Origin: an uncultured Spirochaetaceae bacterium
Lineage (GTDB): Bacteria > Spirochaetota > Spirochaetia > Sphaerochaetales > Sphaerochaetaceae
Length of the DNA: 37,468 bases
Direction of reading: 5' to 3'
Assembly (NCBI GenBank): GCA_944389975.1
Contig: CALXOH010000023.1
Coordinates: 1-37,468, forward strand
Shown: one piece after another, positions 14,005 to 23,536 of the stretch
Layout of the letters: every line of letters starts with the position of its first letter
Position numbering within the stretch: position 1 is the first letter of the stretch
Notes under the pieces: model-generated
Told to the model about the DNA's origin: nothing
The model's database searches: none
Seen by the model: only the letters and a program-made list of their open reading frames with translations
Translations under genes and position numbers: made by a program

Positions 14005-16701
14005 ATGGCAAAACGAAAAACAGCGGAAAGCGGGAACGGAAAGACTTTCATAGTCCTTTCAAAAGATGGTAGCATCTCCCTTTCCGGTGAAAATGATTAC
14101 AAGAAAACACAAGGAAGCGGGAGAAACATCATAAAGGAATTTGAAAAGCTCCGTACTGCAAAACCATTCGCATCGCATTTTCTACATAAAGCGGCAGAAC
14201 AGGTAATTCCATCAGTGCGAATATTGAGACTCGCATCCGAGTCTGATGCGCTTTTCACTGAGGACGGGAGAAGCTTGAAAGTCGAAGACGGGATTCACGA
14301 CCTGTCATTCAGGGCAGTAAAAGATGAGGATGGGATGTACTCGTTCGAGTTCTCGCTACACCCTACCTTTGAGAAAATGGAGATAATGCTCGACGGAATG
14401 GTTTCTGCGGGAGGCAGCCTATACGAAGTCAGGGAGGATCTCGAGGAACTAAAAGACTTGGAGAGGCTTTCGAAAGAGAAAGTCGGAAAGGAGAACCTTC
14501 CTCTCTTTTTCTCGATGCTTCTCTCCTCCCATAACTTCGTCAGGATCGAATGCGATGGCTACAAGAGCCAGAGGAGAAAGCCAGTCCAGGCAATTCCTTC
14601 GCTGATATTCAAAAACGTCGACCAGTACGGGTACTTACACGTAGTTGCACTAAGCCACGTTGACGGACTCCCATCGGAGATCATAAACGAGAACGACCTT
14701 CTTGAATGCGTGAAATTAATCGATGAAGAGCGAATACTCGAGATCAGGGAGATAGTATACGGGGAGGATCCCAGAAAGCTCTTTGAGAAGATGCTCGGGC
14801 GCTATCCGAAGAATGCAGTGTACGAAGAAGACGGTAACTTCATAATCGACGGTCCGTTTGCATCCGAATTCATCCAAAGCCACATTCTGCAGATGATGAA
14901 GGCATTCAACATCTACCACGGCGAGATACTATCGAAATACAAGATCAGGTATTGCCGTCCTCGCATCAATTTCCACTTCACTTCGGGTATCGATTTCCTC
15001 GAAGGAAGCGCATCTGTGGATGTTGCGGATGGCATTTCAATGAGCCTCGACGAGTTCTTGTCATCTTACGACAAGAATAAAGGATACCTGCTTCTAAGCG
15101 ACAAGAGCAAAGCATACATCGACGAGGAATTCATCAGGAAGCTCGAACGCTTGATAAGGAAAAAGAACGGAAAGAACGTCATCTCATCATACGACCTACC
15201 CTACCTTGAAAGCCTTGATGATGTGAAGGTAGACGGGGATGCGATAAAAGGCATAAGGGATTTTTACACGGGACTGGGAGAACTGGAGGGAAGGAAGTAC
15301 TCGACGAAGCTCAAGACCAGCTCGCTTCGTGAATACCAGAGGGAGGGATACAGATGGCTCAGGTACCTCCACGACTTCAAGATGGGAGGGTGCCTTGCAG
15401 ACGAGATGGGGCTGGGGAAGACGGTACAGATAATAGCGCTGTTGAACGACGTGTTCAGATCATCGGAAGGAAAACCAAGCCTGTTGGTCGCCCCCAAATC
15501 GATCATATACAACTGGCTTGACGAGATCGAACGCTTCGGAATCGACCTCAAGCCGTTTGTATACTACGGACAGAACAGGGAAGCTGAGGAAATGAGGAAA
15601 CTCAAAGGGGGCCTTGTGATCTCAAGCTACGCGACGATCAGAAACGACATCGGAAAGATCGCGGACATGGAGTTCTATTACGTCATCCTTGACGAGTCGC
15701 AGAACGTGAAGCACTTCAATACCCAAACCGCTCATGCAATACTGAACTTGAAAAGCGAACACAGGCTTGCGGTCTCCGGAACGCCCGTCGAGAACGACCT
15801 CGGGGAATTGTACTCGCTCTTCAGATTCCTCAATCCAGCGCTCTTCCCGGTACTGTCGGAATTCGAGAAGGAGTTCGTGCGTCCGATAACACTCGATGAC
15901 GACAAGGATGCCCTCCAGATGCTGAAGATGAAGATACACCCCTTCATATTGAGGAGAATGAAAAAGGACGTATTGAAGGATCTTCCGCAAAAGACTGAAC
16001 AGACCGTATGCCTCGATATGCAGAAAGAGCATTGGGATTACTACGAGGAAAGGCGGAAGACCCTCAAGAGTCAGATCGATGGATCGCTTAAGAAAGCCGG
16101 ATTGGAGAAATCCACGTTCATCATACTTCAGGCACTAACCGAACTGAGGCAGATTGCAGCACTGCCCGAGGGAAAGATGATCACCGAAATAGTCTCGTCA
16201 AAAAGGGAGTACCTGAAACAGGTCCTTCCTGAAATCACCCAAGCAGGTCACAAAGCGCTCGTATTCACTTCGTTTCTCGATACGGTAGGAAAGATCGGGG
16301 AGGATCTGGAGGAACTAGGGATCGGGTTTGTCACGATGACGGGTGCAACGCGCGACAGGGAATCACTCGTCTCGAGATTCCAAAGCGACGAGAATACGAA
16401 AGTCTTCGTAATGACGCTGAAGACGGGAGGCGTCGGACTGAACCTCACTGCAGCCGACTACGTCTTCATATTCGATCCGTGGTGGAACGCAGCGGCCGAG
16501 GATCAGGCGATAAACAGAACGCACAGGATCGGGCAGTCGAACCCCGTGTTCTGCTACCGCTTGATCGCGAAAGGAACGATCGAAGAGAAGATACTGGAGC
16601 TTCAAGAGAAGAAAAGGGAGCTCTCGAATGCCCTGATAACCTCGGATGGCGTAGCACTCAAAAGCCTCTCTGAGGAAGAAATCAAAGAGATTTTCTCATA
16701 G
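14005..16701 (+). CDS. SNF2-family DEAD/DEAH helicase
   Basis: An 898-residue protein. The last half is a complete SNF2 ATPase: LREYQREGYRWLRYL (Q-motif region), ADEMGLGKT (Walker A, about 466-473), LDESQNVKH (Walker B, DESQ, about 563), SGTPVEND (about 590), then TGGVGLNLT (about 806) and the arginine-finger block DQAINRTHRIGQ (about 833-844). The first 430 residues have no SWIM zinc motif. Residues 310-400 resemble the region that precedes the ATPase core in many bacterial SNF2 proteins. It should translocate on duplex DNA. No Shine-Dalgarno is visible before the ATG at 14005, which is unusual in this window. The following gene starts nine bases after its stop, so the two are an operon. Nothing typical of DISARM or restriction lies beside it. 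Confidence 0.92.
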   Translation: MAKRKTAESGNGKTFIVLSKDGSISLSGENDYKKTQGSGRNIIKEFEKLRTAKPFASHFLHKAAEQVIPSVRILRLASESDALFTEDGRSLKVEDGIHDLSFRAVKDEDGMYSFEFSLHPTFEKMEIMLDGMVSAGGSLYEVREDLEELKDLERLSKEKVGKENLPLFFSMLLSSHNFVRIECDGYKSQRRKPVQAIPSLIFKNVDQYGYLHVVALSHVDGLPSEIINENDLLECVKLIDEERILEIREIVYGEDPRKLFEKMLGRYPKNAVYEEDGNFIIDGPFASEFIQSHILQMMKAFNIYHGEILSKYKIRYCRPRINFHFTSGIDFLEGSASVDVADGISMSLDEFLSSYDKNKGYLLLSDKSKAYIDEEFIRKLERLIRKKNGKNVISSYDLPYLESLDDVKVDGDAIKGIRDFYTGLGELEGRKYSTKLKTSSLREYQREGYRWLRYLHDFKMGGCLADEMGLGKTVQIIALLNDVFRSSEGKPSLLVAPKSIIYNWLDEIERFGIDLKPFVYYGQNREAEEMRKLKGGLVISSYATIRNDIGKIADMEFYYVILDESQNVKHFNTQTAHAILNLKSEHRLAVSGTPVENDLGELYSLFRFLNPALFPVLSEFEKEFVRPITLDDDKDALQMLKMKIHPFILRRMKKDVLKDLPQKTEQTVCLDMQKEHWDYYEERRKTLKSQIDGSLKKAGLEKSTFIILQALTELRQIAALPEGKMITEIVSSKREYLKQVLPEITQAGHKALVFTSFLDTVGKIGEDLEELGIGFVTMTGATRDRESLVSRFQSDENTKVFVMTLKTGGVGLNLTAADYVFIFDPWWNAAAEDQAINRTHRIGQSNPVFCYRLIAKGTIEEKILELQEKKRELSNALITSDGVALKSLSEEEIKEIFS

Positions 16702-16709
16702 GAGGAATT

Positions 16710-18443
16710 GTGATAAGCGACAAGAATTTTCCAGAATTTGCAAGCTCTTGCGTCAGAAGGTACGTGAAAGGATCATATTCGTGGCCATCCAGCGCCAAAA
16801 TACATGCGCTTTGGTATCTTACATTCCCCTCCGCGGATGAGAATATACGTTCGGATATGATGGAGACAAAACTCATAAAGTTCTACTCCCAGTCGAGGAC
16901 ACTGATAAGAAAGAAAATAAGCGGGAACTTCATGCGCATTCTCTCCCCGCTTGCCGAGGGGGCAAAGCTTACGCTCGCCCAATACGCACGCTTGTTCCCC
17001 GAGGATGAACGAAAGATAGACAGGGATCAACACTTCTCTTTCCGCTATTTTACAAACCAGTCCGATTACTTCATCAGTTACAAGGACAAGATAGTGCATA
17101 TGGATGCATATCTGGAGTTGCTTTATTACGAGCTTTTTGTAGTATCTCCCCCGGATATCCCCATATCACAAGATAGCGCTGAAGGGAGTGTTACGTCATT
17201 TGCCGACCAGAGCGAGGAGGCACTGGACAACGTAGTCAGCATAGGACCGGAAGGGATTGTTTCGGGAAAGACCGTTCAAAGCAAGCTTCTTGCAGAGAAA
17301 TACGGCCTCGACAAAGACAAGCTTTTCCAATGCGTTGCATTCTCTTCCGTAGGTTTTAAAGCATACTACCAGAAGGATAATTCAAGGCTAAGGGACGCTT
17401 ATGCAAATTGGCTTCTCAACAGAGACCAATCCCCGATGTACCTTTTAAGAACGCTCAATCTGAAAACGGCATCCCTTGACCCCTACTACAAGGAAAGCCT
17501 CGATGCATTGGTCAGGAAGCTCGATGAAGGAAAGTGGTACAAGGCTGATGATATTTACAAAGAGTTCAAAAAGAGCACGGCACGGGTAATGATCAACTTA
17601 TCGAACATAAGCTGGACTGAGTGCGTGAAAGCAATCTTTGCGGGTTTTGTCGGCGACAGGGAGAAGAACCTCTCCGACATGGAAGAGAAGCTGGTATCAA
17701 GGCCTGTAGTGTATGGAATGCTTTACATTCTATCGATGTTCGGGATATTGGATATCACGGAGAAGGAACCAGAGCTGACCGTTCAAAAGACAGCGAAAAA
17801 GCTCATCCCGTACTCCCCGTGCGATGCATTGGATATGATATCCCTTACAGCGTTCGGGCGCTGGGTGCTCGGGCTGACTGAGTCAAAACCGGCGATGAAG
17901 AAAACATTCTCCGATCCGGTTCTCGACTCAAACCTTCTTTTGGTGACTTACAAGGGAACGAAAGTGAACATCAGGTCGTTTCTATCATCGATCTCAGAGC
18001 CCCTTGGGGAGGCCATGTTCAAAGTCACTTTGAAGTCATTCACATCGAGTACCAGGAAAAAGGAGCAGGCGGAGGAGCTTGTAAAAGAATTCCATCGCTT
18101 CTTTCCAAATCCTCCGAAGAACTGGGAAAATTTCTTCTCACTAGTACTCTCTTCGTACGAAATCCTTCCACAAGTGACAACTGGAAGGCTTTTGGAAATA
18201 AAGAACGAAGCTGTGCTTGAAAACCTTTTGAAAAACCCGGCGATCCGATCATTGGTAATCCTCACGGAAGGAAATTTTATATTCGTAAAGGAAGAGAACG
18301 TGAAGAAGTTCTCCTCCCTTTTGGAGAAGGAAGGGTATCACGATGCAATCGATGCCCCCCTTGAAGACCCTGCAAAGCTTGCCGTACAGGACTACAAGAC
18401 AACTCACCATGGAACCAAGGGAAGAAGAAGATCCTACTGGTGA
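16710..18443 (+). CDS. Unknown 577-residue partner of the SNF2 helicase
   Basis: I do not recognise this protein. It is soluble, with no signal or membrane helix. The C-terminal region (about 500-560: NEAVLENLLKNPAIRSLV, then FIFVKEENVKKFSSLLEKEGY) resembles in pattern the XPB/Ssl2 N-terminal-like helicase-associated domain (PF13625 type), in which a 'preferred wall' block is followed by a Leu-rich helix. Several segments in the middle look like winged helices (about 200-235 and 265-300). The tail is basic (GTKGRRRSYW), consistent with nucleic-acid binding. The start is the GTG at 16710, with GGAGG four bases upstream, immediately after the SNF2 stop. The tight coupling implies a joint role with the helicase. 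It converges on the next gene with a gap of three bases. Confidence 0.75.
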   Translation: MISDKNFPEFASSCVRRYVKGSYSWPSSAKIHALWYLTFPSADENIRSDMMETKLIKFYSQSRTLIRKKISGNFMRILSPLAEGAKLTLAQYARLFPEDERKIDRDQHFSFRYFTNQSDYFISYKDKIVHMDAYLELLYYELFVVSPPDIPISQDSAEGSVTSFADQSEEALDNVVSIGPEGIVSGKTVQSKLLAEKYGLDKDKLFQCVAFSSVGFKAYYQKDNSRLRDAYANWLLNRDQSPMYLLRTLNLKTASLDPYYKESLDALVRKLDEGKWYKADDIYKEFKKSTARVMINLSNISWTECVKAIFAGFVGDREKNLSDMEEKLVSRPVVYGMLYILSMFGILDITEKEPELTVQKTAKKLIPYSPCDALDMISLTAFGRWVLGLTESKPAMKKTFSDPVLDSNLLLVTYKGTKVNIRSFLSSISEPLGEAMFKVTLKSFTSSTRKKEQAEELVKEFHRFFPNPPKNWENFFSLVLSSYEILPQVTTGRLLEIKNEAVLENLLKNPAIRSLVILTEGNFIFVKEENVKKFSSLLEKEGYHDAIDAPLEDPAKLAVQDYKTTHHGTKGRRRSYW

Positions 18444-18446
18444 CAC

Positions 18447-20174
18447 TCAGATGGAGTCGGCAGTCCTTGCATAGAGCCTTCTGTAGATCCCGTTCTTATT
18501 CAAAAGAGACTCATGAGTCCCCTCCTCCGCAATCCTTCCTTTGTCGAGGACGAAGATCCTGTCGCATCCTACGATCGTGGAGAGGCGATGTGCGATCACA
18601 ATCGCAGTACGCCCTTTCGCAACGCGCGAAAATGCGTCTTGGATCGACGCTTCGCTTTCGGTGTCGAGGCTGCTCGTGGCCTCGTCAAACACTATTATCG
18701 GAGGGTTTTTCAGAAATACCCGTGCAATCGAGAGGCGCTGTCTCTGCCCTCCTGAAAGCCTCGTACCCCTCTCCCCCACCTCGGTATCCAAACCGTCGGG
18801 GAGCGATCTGACAAAGTCGCCGAGGTTCGCCATCTCAAGCGCTTCCCAAAGCTCTTCATCACTTGCACTCCCCTTCCCGTATCGAAGGTTCTCCCTTATG
18901 GATGCGTCAAAGAGAAATACGTTCTGCTGGACAAACCCGATCGCTTTATGAAGCGATGACTGGGTCACGTTTTTTATGTCCACACCGTCAATCAATATCC
19001 TTCCCTCAGTCGGTTCGTAGAATCTTGAAAGGAGGTTCACAATCGTCGTCTTCCCCGCACCGCTTTCGCCGACGAGTGCGACGTTCTCTCCTCCTTTGAT
19101 CGTGAAATCCAAGTGATCGAGTACGTTGCCCTCCCCGCTGTCGTAAGAGAACGATACGTTGGAAAAGGAGACTTCACCTTTCCCGACCTCGATATCCTCT
19201 GCGCCCTCAAAATCCTTTATCGAAGGCTCGGTATCCATCACTTCGACAAAACGCTCGAAGCTTGCAATACCCTGCTGAAGCTGCTCGGTGAAGTTTATAA
19301 GCCTGTCCACCGGAGATAGCACGACCGAGACGAAGAGTGTGAATGTAATGAGCGTAGAGACATCGGATAGTCCGAAGTAGATCAAAACGGAACCTCCGAC
19401 TACAGTCACAAGGTAATACAGCTCCCTCATGAAGCCTATTCCCGTCTGATAGTTCGCCATCTCCACGTACATACCTTCACGCGATGTCTTCAGCTTTGTA
19501 TTTGATTTGCTGAACTTCTTTTTCTGGAATTCCTCCTGGGCGAACGACTTCACTTCCCTGATTCCCTGGATCGAATTCTCAGCATCGACGTTCACATCCG
19601 CTATCGTCTTCCTCACTTCCCTGTTGCGTACCTTCAGCTTGTGCCCGAAGAATATCCCGTAGAAAAGCATCAAAGGAAGGGGTATGAACGAGATCAAAGC
19701 CAAGGGAACGGATATCGAGAACATGAATATGTAGGAGACGAATATGGTCAGGGTGCTGATGATGAAATCCTCGGGACCGTGATGGGCGATCTCCGCAATC
19801 TGAAACAGATCGTTCGTTATCCTGCTCATGATGCTTCCCGTCTTGGTCTTGTCAAAGTACGAGAACGATAGATCCTGGAGGTGGTCGAAGAGGTCCTGCC
19901 TCATCTCGTTTTCTATGCGGACACCCAAAAAGTGCCCCCATCTGATCCTGATGTACGTACTTACCGCTTGGAATACGTAGACTGCGAACATGACAATGAA
20001 GATGATTGCCATCATCCTGACGTTCCCCTCTTTAAGCGGCCCGTTCAACAGGTAGTTCGTCAGCAAAGGAAAGAGCACGGAAAGGACGGACGAGATGATG
20101 GCTACGACAGTGTCGAGCATGAATAGTCCCATATGGGGTTTGTAGTAGGAGAAAAATCGTTTGAACAAATTCAT
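18447..20174 (-). CDS. ABC exporter, ATP-binding and membrane domains in one chain
   Basis: A 575-residue half-transporter of the MsbA/LmrA group: six membrane segments (residues about 15-300), then an ATPase domain with GESGAGKTT, LSGGQRQRLSIAR and IIVFDEATSSLD. All catalytic residues are intact, so unlike the pair at 2160-5782 it probably works as a homodimer. The substrate is unknown; such single exporters move lipids or drugs. The start at 20174 (MNLFKRFFSYYKPH) has GGGAAG at eight bases and lies 20 bases after the stop of the CoA-disulfide reductase gene, so the two are probably co-transcribed. Confidence 0.92.
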   Translation of the reverse strand: MNLFKRFFSYYKPHMGLFMLDTVVAIISSVLSVLFPLLTNYLLNGPLKEGNVRMMAIIFIVMFAVYVFQAVSTYIRIRWGHFLGVRIENEMRQDLFDHLQDLSFSYFDKTKTGSIMSRITNDLFQIAEIAHHGPEDFIISTLTIFVSYIFMFSISVPLALISFIPLPLMLFYGIFFGHKLKVRNREVRKTIADVNVDAENSIQGIREVKSFAQEEFQKKKFSKSNTKLKTSREGMYVEMANYQTGIGFMRELYYLVTVVGGSVLIYFGLSDVSTLITFTLFVSVVLSPVDRLINFTEQLQQGIASFERFVEVMDTEPSIKDFEGAEDIEVGKGEVSFSNVSFSYDSGEGNVLDHLDFTIKGGENVALVGESGAGKTTIVNLLSRFYEPTEGRILIDGVDIKNVTQSSLHKAIGFVQQNVFLFDASIRENLRYGKGSASDEELWEALEMANLGDFVRSLPDGLDTEVGERGTRLSGGQRQRLSIARVFLKNPPIIVFDEATSSLDTESEASIQDAFSRVAKGRTAIVIAHRLSTIVGCDRIFVLDKGRIAEEGTHESLLNKNGIYRRLYARTADSI

Positions 20175-20194
20175 CTGTTTCACTTCCCGGGAAA

Positions 20195-21826
20195 TCAACG
20201 ACAATCAACCATGACTTCGTTTACCGTCACACCGCCTTCAAGCACCCTGGTGTTCCTGTAGCCGCAGGCTTTCAACCTGTTCTGTAGGAAATATCCGCGC
20301 TTACCCCTTGAGCAGACCAAAAGAAGCTTTTCGTCCTTTTCAAGCCCTTTTATAGGTCCATCCACTTTCCCCAGATCGATCCACAATGCTCCGGGTATGC
20401 CTTTCTCGGGGAGCACGTCCACCACCTTGTATCCCTCGGCCTTTGTTTCAAGGTATTCGGCAGGACTGATCGTCTCGAACTCCCCTTTGATCTTGTTCCC
20501 AAGGATCATGCAAATTTGTGCAAATGGCGATATTGCAGTCGAGAACGGAGGTGCATACGCAAAATCCATGGCGTTGAACTCTTCAATCCTCATCCCTTTT
20601 GAGATTGCAACGACAGCTATATCGGTCATCTTGTCGACGCTTCCTTTCCCAACGACTTGGAAACCGAGTATCCTATGCGTCTTCTCCTCAGCGATCAACT
20701 TCATTACGAAGAACGACGAGCCCTCGTAGTAATGCGCCTTGTCATCCGTTACGGCGACGACAGAAACTACCTCGAAGCCCTCTTTCTTCGCACTCTCCTC
20801 AGTAAGCCCGGTTCGTCCGGCGTTCAAATCATCCGACAGCTTCACTACGCCCGTGCCAAGCGCTCCCGGGTAGATACTTTCCTTGGATGCGATGTTCCCG
20901 GCAAGGATCCTTGCACTGATATTTGCCGTAGATCCCATTGCAGAGTACATCCTCTTTCCCGTGATCCTGTTTTTCACAAGCGCAACATCCCCCGCTGCAT
21001 ACACTCCCTCGATATTGCTCTCCATATTCTCAGAGACGACGATAGCACCCTTATCCATCTCGATCCCGCTTTCCGAGAGAAATGAAGTCGACGGCCTTAC
21101 CCCGAGTGCAAGGATCACCAAGTCCGCTTTAATGACTTTCCCCCCTGCCTTAACCCCGTCAACCTTATCATCTCCAGTGATCTCCTCAAGCCTGGTCGAA
21201 AGAAGTACATTGGTTCCTCTTTTTTCAATCTGCCGCTGAGCCCAAAGCGCCATCTCCTTGTCAAATGCATTAGGCATGATCGAATCAGCCATATCGATCA
21301 AAGTCACATCAAGTCCCATCATCGAGAAGTTCTCGGCAACCTCCAGTCCGATGAATCCGGCACCGACAACTACAGCGCATTTGGCATTTCCATCGCTTGC
21401 ATACCTTTTGATTTTCTCTGCGTCATCCGGGGTTCTCAGCGTAAAAACCCCTTCCTTATCTACTCCAGGAACGGGAGGAACTATGCTTTCAGCTCCGGTT
21501 GCAATCACAAGTTTGTCATAGCTTTCAGACTCTTTCCTCCCACCGCACACGTATGTGACGATCTTTTTATCAAAATCAACCGAAGTGACTACAGCTTCGG
21601 TTACGACTTCAACCCCGGTAAGGGATGTGAACTTCGCCGGAGTGTTGACTATCAGATCGGATCGGTTTTCAATCACATTGCTGATGTAGTACGGCAATCC
21701 GCACCCCGCGTACGAAATATCCTTTCCCTTCGTTATGATCTTCACATCGATCGAACGAGCTTCCCTCTTTATCTTTGCAGCGGCTTTTGTTCCTGCTGCG
21801 ACTCCACCTAATACAAGTACTTTCAT
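20195..21826 (-). CDS. CoA-disulfide reductase-like flavoprotein with C-terminal rhodanese domain
   Basis: A 543-residue enzyme of the CoADR / NADH oxidase / persulfide reductase group. VLGGVAAGTKAAAKI is the FAD-binding fold and Cys42 in YAGCGLPYYIS is the single redox Cys of CoADR. VVVGAGFIGLEVAENF binds NAD(P)H, and YAAGDVALV is the late FAD block. From about residue 450 a rhodanese domain follows, with an active-loop Cys near residue 505 (CSRGKRG). The CoADR-rhodanese fusion is known to reduce CoA persulfides and polysulfide in other bacteria (Npsr type); here that is family-based inference. The start at 21826 has GAAGG eight bases before it; another ATG at 21841 is less likely. The ABC exporter follows on the same transcript. 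Confidence 0.9.
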   Translation of the reverse strand: MKVLVLGGVAAGTKAAAKIKREARSIDVKIITKGKDISYAGCGLPYYISNVIENRSDLIVNTPAKFTSLTGVEVVTEAVVTSVDFDKKIVTYVCGGRKESESYDKLVIATGAESIVPPVPGVDKEGVFTLRTPDDAEKIKRYASDGNAKCAVVVGAGFIGLEVAENFSMMGLDVTLIDMADSIMPNAFDKEMALWAQRQIEKRGTNVLLSTRLEEITGDDKVDGVKAGGKVIKADLVILALGVRPSTSFLSESGIEMDKGAIVVSENMESNIEGVYAAGDVALVKNRITGKRMYSAMGSTANISARILAGNIASKESIYPGALGTGVVKLSDDLNAGRTGLTEESAKKEGFEVVSVVAVTDDKAHYYEGSSFFVMKLIAEEKTHRILGFQVVGKGSVDKMTDIAVVAISKGMRIEEFNAMDFAYAPPFSTAISPFAQICMILGNKIKGEFETISPAEYLETKAEGYKVVDVLPEKGIPGALWIDLGKVDGPIKGLEKDEKLLLVCSRGKRGYFLQNRLKACGYRNTRVLEGGVTVNEVMVDCR

Positions 21827-21882
21827 AATTCTGCCCTTCATGACATTTTAGCAAAAGTAAAAGAAGTTGCCATATGAAAAGG

Positions 21883-21914
21883 AAAACCCGTCCGAAAGAT
21901 CCGCATCGAACGGG
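21883..21914 (-). terminator. Probable Rho-independent terminator
   Basis: On the minus strand CCCGT and ACGGG (21887-21914) pair, with a mismatch and a further CG pair inside, followed by TTTT. It lies 70 bases after the SPFH gene and before the CoA-disulfide reductase start. The 12-base loop makes it only moderately strong. Confidence 0.5.
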
Positions 21915-21984
21915 AAAACACCATATCAATTTATATATTTTATTTTAGATATTTAATATCTATAAATATATTCAAAAAGATAAA

Positions 21985-22953
21985 TCAGTTGCCCTTCTCT
22001 TTTATCAGCTCGGCAATCGAACCGAGGGAAGCGAGCGCCTTCTCCGTCTCATAAGGCATGAATACTGTCTTCGTATCCTTTCCCGAAAATATCTCTTTCA
22101 TCGCATCGATATATCTGATCGCCCGGAGGTACTCCGCATACTCCTTGTTGCTTCCGAAGACGGCTTTCACGCTTTCAATTGCTTTCGCCTCCGCTTCCGC
22201 TTCGAGCCTTCTTGCCTCAGCCATACCCTGGGCACGAAGGATTGCAGCCTGGCGCTCGCCCTCTGCTTTGTTGATCTCCGATGTCTTGAATCCCTCCGCC
22301 TCCAAAATCTTCGCCTGCTTCTCTCCTTCCGCAATCGATACCATTGCCCTCTGATCGCGTTCGGCGGACATCTGCTTCTCCATCTGGCTTCGTATCGATT
22401 CAGGAACATCTATGTCCTTGACCTCGACCCGGTTCACCTTTACGCCCCACTTGTCAGTAGCCTCATCGAGTATCATGCATAGTTCGCGGTTTATCTCATC
22501 CCTGCTTGTCAGGCATTCATCGAGCGTAAGCTTTCCGATGACATTTCTAAGCGTAGTCTGGGTAAGCATCTCGATTGCTTTGGTGAGGTTTGCAACCTCG
22601 TAGCACGCATCGGGTGCGTTGTTTATTTGGAAATATAAAAGCGCGTCGATCGAGATCATTACGTTGTCTTTGGTTATCACGCCCTGCTTCGGATAGTCGT
22701 AAACCTGCTCCCTCAGGTCTATCCAGCACGTCGTCCGCTTCTTGTTGTTCCTTTGATCGGTCGAGGGAAGATCCCAGCTGATCGTCTTTGGTTTGTCAAA
22801 GAACGGGATTATCACGTTTATACCGCTTTCAAGGGTCCTCTTGTATTTTCCAAGCCTCTCGATGACCATCGTCATACCCTGTGGAACGATGCGGATTCCT
22901 GAAAAGAGAAAAACAAGTACGACGAATATCAGAATTATGATTGCACCAAGCAT
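21985..22953 (-). CDS. SPFH/Band 7 (stomatin-like) membrane protein
   Basis: A 322-residue member of the stomatin/QmcA group. One N-terminal membrane helix (AIIILIFVVLVFLFSGI) is followed by the Band 7 domain (VPQGMTMVIERLGKY through TLRNVIGKLTLDECLTSRDEIN, VNRVEVKDIDVPE). Then comes an Ala/Glu-rich coiled coil (about 210-260, EGERQAAILRAQGMAEARRLEAEAEAKA) that drives oligomer ring formation. Such proteins build membrane microdomains and regulate proteases such as FtsH. The start at 22953 has a GGAGAGGAGGAG tract before it and lies one base past the NfeD stop. Adjacency to NfeD is the usual pairing. Confidence 0.95.
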   Translation of the reverse strand: MLGAIIILIFVVLVFLFSGIRIVPQGMTMVIERLGKYKRTLESGINVIIPFFDKPKTISWDLPSTDQRNNKKRTTCWIDLREQVYDYPKQGVITKDNVMISIDALLYFQINNAPDACYEVANLTKAIEMLTQTTLRNVIGKLTLDECLTSRDEINRELCMILDEATDKWGVKVNRVEVKDIDVPESIRSQMEKQMSAERDQRAMVSIAEGEKQAKILEAEGFKTSEINKAEGERQAAILRAQGMAEARRLEAEAEAKAIESVKAVFGSNKEYAEYLRAIRYIDAMKEIFSGKDTKTVFMPYETEKALASLGSIAELIKEKGN

Positions 22954-22954
22954 A

Positions 22955-23371
22955 TTACTCCTCCTCTCCTTTATATAGCTCTACATGCAGGTGGGCACCC
23001 CCTACACTATCTATTCTAGCTTTATTTCCTTCCTTAATCGGAATATCTGATGATAATAGCCACTCAACACCATCGACTCTACCCCTTCCCATATCGGGTG
23101 GTTCGATCGATTTTGTTATCGTTACGATCTTGCCGATCAATCGGTTCTTGCGTCCGATTGCAGACTTGGAAAGCACGGGCCTTAGAAATACAGTAAACAG
23201 AATGAGAAAAACCAAGGCCATTGCAAATTGCGCGATGATCGGAAAACCCAATGCGGACGCCAATGTGCCGCCTATTGCAGATGCCGTGATCGAAAGCATG
23301 TAAAACCCAGGAAGAATTATCTCCAAAACGGCAGCTACCGCTCCGATCAGAAGCCAGATGGTCCAGTCCAT
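22955..23371 (-). CDS. NfeD-family membrane protein, short form
   Basis: A 138-residue protein with two or three N-terminal membrane segments (WTIWLLIGAVAAVLEIILPG, then SAIGGTLASALGFPII and FAMALVFLILFTVFLRPVL) and a C-terminal OB-fold region (RLIGKIVTITKSIE to the ALIDS-like ARIDSVGGAHLHVELY). The short form lacks the protease domain of long NfeD. It works with the downstream stomatin-like protein. The start at 23371 is set by AAGGAGG six bases before the ATG; nine extra codons upstream in frame have no such site. It is the first gene of the pair. Confidence 0.9.
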   Translation of the reverse strand: MDWTIWLLIGAVAAVLEIILPGFYMLSITASAIGGTLASALGFPIIAQFAMALVFLILFTVFLRPVLSKSAIGRKNRLIGKIVTITKSIEPPDMGRGRVDGVEWLLSSDIPIKEGNKARIDSVGGAHLHVELYKGEEE

Positions 23372-23536
23372 AATGCACCTCCTTGCATAGTCTATCATGG
23401 CAATTTGATTGCAAAATATGAAGATTGAAATTCATTAAAAATTACACATTTTCCAAGCCTGCGAAGTCTGTCTTACAACTCCAAAGATGAAGAATACATG
23501 TCTTCTCCAGAGATCAGGTCCAAAAGAAGGCTATTC
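23372..23536. other. Upstream region of the nfeD gene
   Basis: A gap between divergent genes that must hold the nfeD promoter on the minus strand. I see no clear -35/-10 pair. Short open frames on the plus strand (about 23430-23580) have no start signals and run into the tandem repeats. Confidence 0.3.

Noticed and set aside
14005-18443. DISARM, Dpd or another named SNF2 defence system
   Set aside because: No methyltransferase, PLD nuclease, DUF1998 or queuosine-type gene is adjacent; only the helicase and one unknown gene are present.
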